Source: Candidatus Colicola caccequi | Lineage (GTDB): Bacteria; Bacteroidota; Bacteroidia; Bacteroidales; Paludibacteraceae | NCBI GenBank assembly: GCA_018065205.1 | Contig: JAGHTR010000155.1 | Span: forward strand, 1 to 11,346 | Length of the DNA stretch: 11,346 bases | Direction of reading: 5' to 3' | Shown here: positions 1-6,400 of the stretch, in pieces | Position numbering within the stretch: position 1 is the stretch's first letter | Layout: each line of letters begins with the position of its first letter | Notes under the pieces: model-generated | Databases searched by the model: none | What the model saw: only the letters and a program-made list of their open reading frames with translations | Told to the model about the DNA's origin: nothing | Translations under genes and position numbers: made by a program

Positions 1-87
1 AGCAGCAGCTTCTTCTACAGTACGTTGCGCTGCAAATAGTCCCGTTGTCAATATGACAGCGAGAAGAGAAATAAGTATTTTCTTCAT
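1..87 (-). CDS. N-terminus of a secreted protein (partial, runs off the window)
   Basis: Reading the minus strand from the ATG at 87-85 gives 29 codons open to the window edge. The product begins MKKILISLLAVILTTGLFA and continues AQRTVEEAAA. This is a standard signal peptide: a KK n-region, a roughly 14-residue hydrophobic core, and a probable cleavage site near GLFA/A. The start lies 29 nt after the stop of the upstream ribosome hibernation factor gene and on the same strand. No hairpin is visible in the gap, so it may be the last gene of that block, although no separate promoter can be excluded. The short mature part (RTVEEAAA) recalls the beginning of propeptides in secreted Bacteroidales peptidases, but 10 residues cannot support a family call. 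The mature function is unknown. Confidence 0.7.
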   Translation of the reverse strand, partial: MKKILISLLAVILTTGLFAAQRTVEEAAA

Positions 88-116
88 AACATATATATTT
101 ATATTGTTTGACGAGA

Positions 117-407
117 TTAACGCTGTTTGAGTTTCTCCAGTTGCTTATCCAATGCCTCTAAGCAAAGGTCAATACCCTGCTCAAAGGTATCGCAAGTCTT
201 TTCGGCAAATAGTTCCGGACCATTGCCTAAGATACGAATCTGAGTCTGTTTATTGAGGTTAGTTTCCGGCTTAACCACCGTCAGTCTTAATTCCATAATC
301 ACTTCTTCACTCGGCAGAAGACGTTCGTAACGACGAGTTTTTTTCTCAATGTACTTTTCCAGACGCTCTGCAATCTCAAAATTAACAGAATTGATGTTCA
401 GTTTCAT
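117..407 (-). CDS. hpf: Short-form ribosome hibernation promoting factor (HPF/RaiA family)
   Basis: The product has 96 residues, the length of short HPF proteins (about 95 in E. coli). It starts MKLNINSVNF, followed by the amphipathic helix EIAERLEKYIEKKTRRYERL (about 11-30), then the beta strand VIMELRLTVVK (36-46) and the C-terminal helix FEQGIDLCLEALDKQLEKLK (75-94), matching the beta-alpha-beta-beta-beta-alpha fold. Basic residues KKTRRY in helix 1 fit rRNA contact. Family members bind the small subunit at the tRNA/mRNA channel and promote inactive ribosomes in slow growth. There is no long C-terminal dimerisation domain, so the long-HPF 100S mechanism is not predicted from this gene alone. 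It lies 17 nt downstream of the xer gene, probably in the same transcript. In Bacteroides relatives this xer-hpf pair is followed by tRNA genes and tuf; here a secreted-protein gene follows instead. Confidence 0.9.
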   Translation of the reverse strand: MKLNINSVNFEIAERLEKYIEKKTRRYERLLPSEEVIMELRLTVVKPETNLNKQTQIRILGNGPELFAEKTCDTFEQGIDLCLEALDKQLEKLKQR

Positions 408-424
408 AATCGTTCTATTTAAAG

Positions 425-1330
425 TTATTTTTTAGCGCGAGGATGCGCTGCATTATATGTTTTCTGTATTTGTTCAAACGTAGTATGTGTATAAACTTGC
501 GTAGCCGCTAAACTGGCATGTCCTAACAATTGTTGAATGGTACGTATATCCGCTCCATTGTCCAACATCGTGGTAGCAAACGTATGTCTTAGCACGTGTG
601 GGGAGTGTTTTTTGAGGGTTGATACCTCCCCCATTCTACTACGTACAATCCTATAAAGGATTGATTTAGTTAACGATGTCACCCTTCCACTTTTATCTCT
701 ATGCACAAAAAACGTGCCAAATGAGCCGGACTTCTCTTGTATTTCGTTTCGTGCATTCAGATACTTATTAATCTCCGCCAGTAGCGACTCTCCTATTGGA
801 ACAATACGCTCCTTGCGACGTTTACCGAAGATACGTATTTCAGCTGCATCTGAGCGGATATCTTCATCTTTTAGATTAAGCATCTCAGCCTGTCGCATTC
901 CTGTTTGGTAGAGCATTTGTATGATAAGGCAATCCCGAATTGATTCAAAATCATCAGCCTCCTCTTCCCATCGTGTAGCCTCCGCCATTTCAGAAGGCTT
1001 AAAGAATACCGGCAACGGCTTATCAATCTTGGGAGCAATTACCTTGCGGGTAATATCTACCTTTACCTTACCAATGCGCAATAAGAACCGATAGAAAGAA
1101 TGCAATGCACTTAACCTACGGCGTACGCTTCGTGCCGAATTATGGCTCTCATCCATCATCACAACAAGCCATTCGCGGACATCTGCATCAGAGACCTTAG
1201 CTGGGTTATACTCGGTAGTATCCCAACCTAAAAAGAGACAAAAGTCACGAAGGTCATCACGATAAGCTTGAACCGTTGCAGGGGAGTACTTTTTCTCGAT
1301 GCTAATATAATCGAGAAAAGCCTGAATCAT
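425..1330 (-). CDS. xerC: XerC/XerD-type tyrosine recombinase
   Basis: The 301-residue product has the two-domain layout of chromosomal Xer recombinases. An N-terminal SAM-like core-binding domain (about 1-90, with YSPATVQAYRDDLRDF and RRRLSALHSFYRFL) precedes a catalytic domain (about 105-301). All expected catalytic residues are present with XerD-like spacing: R146 (TGMR), K170 (FGKRRKER), H245 and R248 (HVLRHTFATTML), H271 (LLGHASL) and nucleophile Y280 (QVYTH). Length and intact motifs favour the housekeeping enzyme that resolves chromosome dimers at dif, rather than an integron or transposon integrase. Whether it is the XerC or XerD partner cannot be settled from sequence alone. Its ATG (1330-1328) overlaps the TGA of the upstream kinase as ATGA, which implies translational coupling. 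The hpf gene follows after 17 nt. Confidence 0.93.
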   Translation of the reverse strand: MIQAFLDYISIEKKYSPATVQAYRDDLRDFCLFLGWDTTEYNPAKVSDADVREWLVVMMDESHNSARSVRRRLSALHSFYRFLLRIGKVKVDITRKVIAPKIDKPLPVFFKPSEMAEATRWEEEADDFESIRDCLIIQMLYQTGMRQAEMLNLKDEDIRSDAAEIRIFGKRRKERIVPIGESLLAEINKYLNARNEIQEKSGSFGTFFVHRDKSGRVTSLTKSILYRIVRSRMGEVSTLKKHSPHVLRHTFATTMLDNGADIRTIQQLLGHASLAATQVYTHTTFEQIQKTYNAAHPRAKK

Positions 1331-1977
1331 TTTATCTCCTTGCCGACACCTTGTTCTGCTTCAAATGGGAACAGACCAAACAACTCGGCATCAATACGAT
1401 CGGTTACCCAGCGGAAATCCTCAGGATTATTGCCAAACTTACATGTATCGCCGGGAATAATCAACAACTTACCTTTGTAATCCTTGATCCAGTCCTCGTA
1501 CTTATCATTCAATCCCTGCAGATAGTCTATACGCATCGAGGCTTCGTATTCACGGCCACGCTTTTGAATCTGAGCCACCAGATTAGGGATGGAAGAACGG
1601 ACATAAATCATCAAGTCGGGCATCTTAACCAGCGACATCATCAGGTTAAACAGATCCGTGTAGTTATCAAAATCACGATCCGACATAAAGCCTTGCTCAT
1701 GCAAGTTAGGCGCAAAGATGCGAGCATCCTCGTAAATTGTACGGTCCTGAATAATATACTCGTTTGACTTAGATATATCCACAATATCTTGAAAACGCTT
1801 ATTCAAGAAGTAAATTTGCAAGTTAAACGACCAGCGAGCCATATCTTCGTAGAAATCCGCAAGATAGGGATTGAAATCTACGGATTCAAAACGAGGTTGC
1901 CAACCATAATGTTTGGCAAGCATGTTGGTAAGCGTGGTTTTTCCACAGCCAATATTACCGGCAATAGCTATATGCAT
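1327..1977 (-). CDS. Deoxynucleoside kinase, second of a tandem pair
   Basis: The 216-residue product belongs to the deoxyadenosine/deoxyguanosine/thymidine-kinase-2-like dNK family, which phosphorylates deoxynucleosides to monophosphates for salvage in the cytoplasm. It has a Walker A loop GNIGCGKT (7-14) and RFESVDFNPYL near the nucleoside pocket (29-39). A DRT triad (78-80, QDRTIYED) sits where family members have the DRS/ERS motif. The arginine-rich lid is KRGREYE (139-145). It is clearly paralogous to the kinase encoded just upstream (22-nt gap): same length, same motif positions, shared stretches such as AQIQKRGREYE and NNPEDFR. Differences lie around 60-115 and at the C-terminus (FEAEQGVGKEIK here). 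The exact base preference is not readable. In lactobacilli, tandem dNK genes of this kind encode subunits of a deoxyadenosine kinase/deoxyguanosine kinase heterodimer, so a hetero-oligomer is plausible. The gene ends by an ATGA overlap with xer. Confidence 0.9.
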   Translation of the reverse strand: MHIAIAGNIGCGKTTLTNMLAKHYGWQPRFESVDFNPYLADFYEDMARWSFNLQIYFLNKRFQDIVDISKSNEYIIQDRTIYEDARIFAPNLHEQGFMSDRDFDNYTDLFNLMMSLVKMPDLMIYVRSSIPNLVAQIQKRGREYEASMRIDYLQGLNDKYEDWIKDYKGKLLIIPGDTCKFGNNPEDFRWVTDRIDAELFGLFPFEAEQGVGKEIK

Positions 1978-1999
1978 AGTATAATGATTTTATCTGTTA

Positions 2000-2632
2000 C
2001 TATTTAAAATGCTCTTCAGAAAAGAGACCAAATAACTGGGCATCTATTTTATCTACAATCTGGCGGAAATCCTCGGGATTATTCTCAAAATCCATATTAT
2101 CCGAATCAATCACCAACACACGTCCGTCATACTGACGAAAGATAAAGTCTTCATACCGTTCATTCAGATCCTTCAGATAGTCAATCTGCATCCCTTTTTC
2201 GTATTCACGACCGCGCTTCTGAATCTGAGCAATGAGAGCAGGAACGGATTTACGTAAATAAATCATCAAATCCGGCAAACGCATCAAGCTCTTCATGTGG
2301 CGGAAAAGTTCCATATACGTAGTATAATCCCGCTCACTCAAATCACCACGACGATAGTTATTATTAACGAACACATATACACCCTCAAAAATACTTCTAT
2401 CCTGCACAATCGTATGGGACGACTGCATCACAGCCAGCATATCACGGAAACGTTCCTTCAAGAAATATGTTTCCAAGCAAAACGACCAACGAGGGATATC
2501 GCCATAATAATCCTCCAAATACGGATTAAAACCCACACTTTCAAATCGTGGCTCCCAACCGTAGTATTTAGCTAACATCTTAGTTAGCGTTGTTTTACCT
2601 GCACCAATATTTCCTGCAATCGCAATATACAC
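2000..2632 (-). CDS. Deoxynucleoside kinase, first of a tandem pair, GTG start
   Basis: The product has 210 residues and is a dNK-family kinase for deoxynucleoside salvage. Motifs are the Walker A loop GNIGAGKT (7-14), the pocket segment RFESVGFNPYL (29-39), DRS (78-80, in QDRSIFEG), and the lid KRGREYE (139-145). The start is GTG (2632-2630). Upstream codons run straight into the promoter -7 box with no ATG, and the product aligns residue for residue with the paralog's N-terminus from this point. It is the first gene of the minus-strand block and lies directly behind a strong-looking promoter, with a predicted leader of only about 10-13 nt. The paralog follows after 22 nt. DRS here against DRT in the paralog, and Ala against Cys in Walker A, are the visible motif-level differences. 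I infer different or complementary deoxynucleoside preference but cannot assign it. Confidence 0.9.
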   Translation of the reverse strand: MYIAIAGNIGAGKTTLTKMLAKYYGWEPRFESVGFNPYLEDYYGDIPRWSFCLETYFLKERFRDMLAVMQSSHTIVQDRSIFEGVYVFVNNNYRRGDLSERDYTTYMELFRHMKSLMRLPDLMIYLRKSVPALIAQIQKRGREYEKGMQIDYLKDLNERYEDFIFRQYDGRVLVIDSDNMDFENNPEDFRQIVDKIDAQLFGLFSEEHFK

Positions 2633-2649
2633 GTGTCTAAATTTGAGTG

Positions 2650-2680
2650 CAAAGGTACAAAAAAAAAATTACATTTCAAA
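2650..2680 (-). promoter_or_regulatory. Bacteroidota-type promoter for the kinase-xer-hpf block
   Basis: Read on the minus strand, TTTG at 2680-2677 is followed by a 19-nt spacer and TACCTTTG at 2657-2650. This matches the known Bacteroidota primary-sigma consensus (TTTG, 19-21 nt, TAnnTTTG). Transcription should begin near 2645, only about a dozen bases before the GTG start at 2632. The spacer contains an uninterrupted run of ten A (2659-2668 on the plus strand, T on the transcribed-direction strand). No other candidate with both boxes was seen between the genes of this block. Confidence 0.8.
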
Positions 2681-2699
2681 ATTATAGCTATAAAATATC

Positions 2700-2715
2700 A
2701 AAAAAAAAATTTTTT
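2700..2715. repeat. A10T6 homopolymer tract between divergent promoters
   Basis: Ten A (2700-2709) are followed immediately by six T (2710-2715). The tract starts 20 bp behind the -33 box of the minus-strand promoter and ends 11 bp before the -33 box of the ruvA promoter. A-tracts of this length are intrinsically stiff and can act as UP-like elements. That role is inferred from position only. Confidence 0.6.
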
Positions 2716-2725
2716 GTTAAATAAA

Positions 2726-2757
2726 TTTGCATACTTGCAGATTTTTTTGTACCTTTG
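2726..2757 (+). promoter_or_regulatory. Bacteroidota-type promoter for ruvA-sprA
   Basis: TTTG at 2726-2729, a 20-nt spacer, and TACCTTTG at 2750-2757 match the Bacteroidota promoter consensus at both boxes. The predicted transcript starts near 2763, giving a leader of about 33 nt before the ruvA ATG at 2796. Because the promoter covers 2726-2757, the in-frame ATG at 2727 cannot be the ruvA start. No second promoter of this form was found immediately before sprA, so ruvA and sprA are probably co-transcribed from here. Confidence 0.82.
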
Positions 2758-2775
2758 CAGGCATTTTGCGCGAAT

Positions 2776-2799
2776 ATGCGCTCGCCCATACGTATATGA
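2776..2799 (+). CDS. Possible seven-codon leader ORF overlapping the ruvA start
   Basis: An ATG at 2776 opens MRSPIRI and stops at TGA 2797-2799. That stop overlaps the ruvA ATG (2796-2798) as ATGA. The ORF lies wholly inside the predicted ruvA leader, about 13 nt after the expected transcription start. It contains two ATA codons. There is no Shine-Dalgarno, but real genes in this window also lack one. It could couple translation into ruvA by termination-reinitiation or be chance. A small GCGC-loop-GCGC inverted repeat (2768-2771 and 2778-2781) surrounds its start. Confidence 0.3.
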   Translation: MRSPIRI

Positions 2800-3401
2800 T
2801 AGATTATATTAAAGGTCAACTCAGTGAATTAAATCCCACTTTTGCAGTTATTGAGGCCGCAGGAGTAGGCTATCAAATTAACATCGCTTTACCCACCTAT
2901 TCGGCTTTGATTGATCAGACCGAAGTTAAGCTGTACATCACCGAGATTATTCGTGAAGACACACACGACTTATTTGGGTTCAGCAGCAAAGCCGAGCGGG
3001 AAATCTTTATGCAACTCACTACCGTCAGTGGCATTGGTGGCAATACGGCCCGAATGATTATGTCCGCCTACACGGCTGTTGAATTGCGTCAGCTCATTGC
3101 AACGGGTAATAGTAAAGCCCTATCGCAAGTCAAAGGTTTAGGACCTAAGATGGCACAACGCATCATCGTGGACCTCAAAGACAAGATTCTTAAAGTTGAC
3201 TTAGGGGATGGAACAACCTCTATACAAGATACCGAGTTATTCCCCACCGAACTCAATCCAATCAAGGAAGAGGCTATCAGCGCCTTGGTTATGTTGGGCT
3301 TTACCGCCGCAACCAGTGGCAAGGTTGTGGATAAGATTCTAAAACAATCTCCTACTGCTCCAGTAGAGACCGTTATACGCGAAGCATTAAAAATGCTCTA
3401 A
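2796..3401 (+). CDS. ruvA: Holliday junction branch migration complex subunit RuvA
   Basis: The product has 201 residues, near the usual 190-205. RuvA tetramers bind four-way junctions and recruit the RuvB motor, and RuvC cuts. Domain I is the OB-fold (1 to about 65), opening MIDYIKGQL and containing the acidic pin residues E54-D55 in IIREDTHDLFGF. Domain II has two helix-hairpin-helix motifs, VSGIGGNTA (77-85) and VKGLGPKMAQRI (112-123). After a flexible linker (about 135-152), domain III (about 153-201, EEAISALVMLGFTAA) is the RuvB-binding bundle. The ATG at 2796 is chosen because MIDYIKG is the canonical N-terminus and upstream in-frame codons lie in the promoter. The stop TAA (3399-3401) is in the same frame as the following sprA gene, six bases before its start. 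No ruvB or ruvC is in the window. Confidence 0.96.
   Translation: MIDYIKGQLSELNPTFAVIEAAGVGYQINIALPTYSALIDQTEVKLYITEIIREDTHDLFGFSSKAEREIFMQLTTVSGIGGNTARMIMSAYTAVELRQLIATGNSKALSQVKGLGPKMAQRIIVDLKDKILKVDLGDGTTSIQDTELFPTELNPIKEEAISALVMLGFTAATSGKVVDKILKQSPTAPVETVIREALKML
3383..3397 (+). other. Small hairpin at the ruvA 3' end, before the sprA start
   Basis: AGCATT (3383-3388) and AATGCT (3392-3397) form a perfect 6-bp inverted repeat with an AAA loop. It lies within the last codons of ruvA and ends 10 nt before the TTG start of sprA. No T-run follows, so it is not an obvious terminator. It could affect reinitiation at sprA or simply reflect the coding sequence. Confidence 0.35.
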
Positions 3402-3407
3402 TCTATT

Positions 3408-6400
3408 TTGCGAATCACTAAACTGCTCATATTATTGCTGATGCCTCTCGCGCTTATGGCGCAGAGTCTCAATAGCGACTCCATTCAACAAGCCGACACC
3501 GTTGGCCGTTTGATGCCTGTGCAATTAAAGCAACAAACCGGGACCAATTATGAGGACCTGATGCGAACAGGCAGCAATATGGACCTCAAACAACCGGATA
3601 ATGTAACTACAGAGGTAGAATATCAGCCCAGCACCGGCTATTATGTAGTGCATACCAAAGTGGGCGATTTAGATATATCCACACCGTTCCTGATGACCCC
3701 CGAGGAGTATAAGGACTATTCCGAAAAGAAATTCATTCATCAGTATTGGCAACAAAAGATAAGCGAGGTTGAGCACGATAACGAAAAGAAATTCGACATT
3801 ACCGATATGAAATTCAATATCGGTCCCGCCGATAAAGTGTTTGGTCCTGGTGGCGTGCAACTAAAACTGCAAGGAAGTGCCGAACTACTCTTTGGCTTTA
3901 AGCACCAGTACGTAGATAACCCATCGCTCACCAAGCGCAGCCGCAATAATAATATCTTTGACTTTGACGAAAAGATACAAGTGAATGTGAACGGTAGTGT
4001 CGGTACGCGTCTAAAGATGCAAATGAACTACAACACCGAGGCTAGTTTTGCTGCAGACCAACAAAATATCAAGATTGGTTACAAGGGAGAAGAAGACGAT
4101 ATCCTGCAGTCCATTGAGGCCGGTAATGTCAGTCTGGACCTTAACTCCAGTCTTATTAAGGGAAGCCAAGCTTTATTCGGTGTAAAAGCCGATCTTAAGT
4201 TTGGCCGTCTTAAAGTGCAAGGAGTGATTAGTCAGCAGAATAGTGAAATGCAGTCGGCGTCATCCGAAGGTGGAGCACAGATGACTAAGTTTGAAGTGCA
4301 AGCTGATGACTATGACGAGAACAAGCACTTCTTCCTCAGTTACTACTTCCGCGACAATTACGAAAAAGCTATGGCTACCCTGCCCTATATCGCCAGCGGA
4401 ATAACAATTAACCGTATCGAGGTATGGGTTACCAATAAGCGTGGCAACTATGACCAAGCTCGCAACATCGTAGCATTCACCGACCTGGCCGAGGCACGAA
4501 TAGACCACCTGAACTTGCAGCACTGGGCTATTCCTCATGTTAAAGACATTATGCCGGCTAATAGTGCCAACGAACTGTACGCACAAATCAAGGACATTGA
4601 CGATATACGTGATATCCAAAAAGTAACCTCTTATTTGCAAGATCGGGAAGTAGACCCCGATTGGAAATTAATTGGCGGCGAAGACTACGACAAGATAGAA
4701 TCGGCACGATTGCTATCACCCAGCGAATATACACTCAATGCGGCATTAGGTTATATATCTCTTAAGACGGCCTTGCAGCAAGACGAAGTCTTGGCTGTCG
4801 CCTATGAATACACCTATGGTGGTAAGGTCTATCAGGTTGGTGAGTTCTCATCTGATATACAAGGCAATAACACCACTCCGACGCCTGGTCCAAGCAATTA
4901 CTCACGGGCACCTAACCTCATTTTGAAAATGCTGCGTAGCAGTAATAATGCACCTTTATACACAGGAGAAGGACGTAAGAACGATAAGTTTGGTACGTGG
5001 CACTTGATGATGAAGAATATCTACTCATTAGGTGCCAGCAGCATGACCAGTGATAAGTTTGAGCTATACGTAATGTATCGTAATGACTCGATTGGCCAGG
5101 AAGTGCAGTACTTGCCGGAAGGAGTCAAAACCAAAGGTAAGCAATTACTGCGAGTACTGAATGCCGACCGATTAGATCAGAAGAACAACCCATACGCGGA
5201 TGGACGATTTGACTATGTAGAAGGCTATACGGTACTAAGTAGCATGGGACGAGTTATCTTCCCTGTATTGGAACCATTTGGCAGTTATTTGGCCAGTCAG
5301 ATTGACCCATCCGGAACGAATAAGAAACTGATTGATAAGTATTGTTTTCAAGAACTATATGACTCCACCCTCGTGGTGGCACAAGAGATGAGTGAGAAGA
5401 ATAAATTCACACTCAAAGGTAAATACAAGGGCACGAACGGCAGCGAGATTCGTTTGAATGCAATGAATGTGCCACGAGGCAGCGTCACCGTAACCGCAGG
5501 AGGAGCCAAACTAATTGAGAACGTTGATTATACAGTGGACTATGCAATGGGTGTAGTCACTATTCTTAACCAATCTATTTTGGAATCCGGAACGAACGTA
5601 AACGTGCAATTGGAGAATCAATCCACCTTCGGCATGCAACGTCGCGGTATGTATGGATTGCATTTGCAATACGACTTTAACAAGGACTTCTCCATTGGTG
5701 GAACATTGATGCACCTTAGAGAGACTCCACTTACCACCAAAGTAAATGCAGGCAGTGAACCGCTCTCTAACACTATTTGGGGACTCAACCTCAACTACAA
5801 GACCGAGATGATGTGGCTCACCAACCTCTTGGATAAGATTCCGTGGATAACAGCCACCGCACCCAGTACCTTCCAGGTTGGTGCTGAGTTCGCCCACCTC
5901 ATTCCTGGGCATAATAAAGATGTCGGCACCGCCGGAACAAGTTACGTAGACGATTTTGAATCTACCACCACAGCCATAGATGTGCATTATCCCAGTGCTT
6001 GGTTCTTATCCTCAACGCCTACGCGATTTGATGAGCATAAATTCAGCAATGATATCCAGTATGGCAAGAACCGCGCCTTGCTCAGTTGGTACGTAGTGGA
6101 TCCTATCTTTGGCTATCCACAAACCAACACTCCTACACATATCCGCAATAACAACGATATCATGTCGGATCACCGCACCCGTATTGTATATCAACAGGAG
6201 ATTTTCCCTAACAAACAGAGTCTGGTGAACGAAGACACGCGTTTAAGCATCCTTAACCTCACTTTCTACCCCAAAGAACGCGGTCCGTATAACGTTTATG
6301 TAGATAATGAGCAATATAACCGCCAAGATGGTTCATTAACCAATCCTACAACGCGTTGGGGAGGTATGATGCGACGTTTGGACAATACGGACTTTGAACG

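Noticed and set aside
88..116. Terminator between hpf and the secreted-protein gene
   Set aside because: The 29 bases are AT-rich but contain no stem; no promoter with both boxes either.
2727..2795. In-frame ATG at 2727 that would lengthen RuvA by 23 residues
   Set aside because: It lies inside the -33/-7 promoter signal, and the family N-terminus MIDYIKG begins at 2796.
3441..3443. First in-frame ATG of sprA as its start
   Set aside because: It would leave only MPLALMAQ and remove the hydrophobic core of the signal peptide that an outer-membrane protein needs.
4260..5987. Long antisense open frames within sprA (for example 4260-4640 and 5511-5987)
   Set aside because: They lie opposite a clearly conserved gene, show no domain, and lack their own promoter signals; they reflect codon composition.
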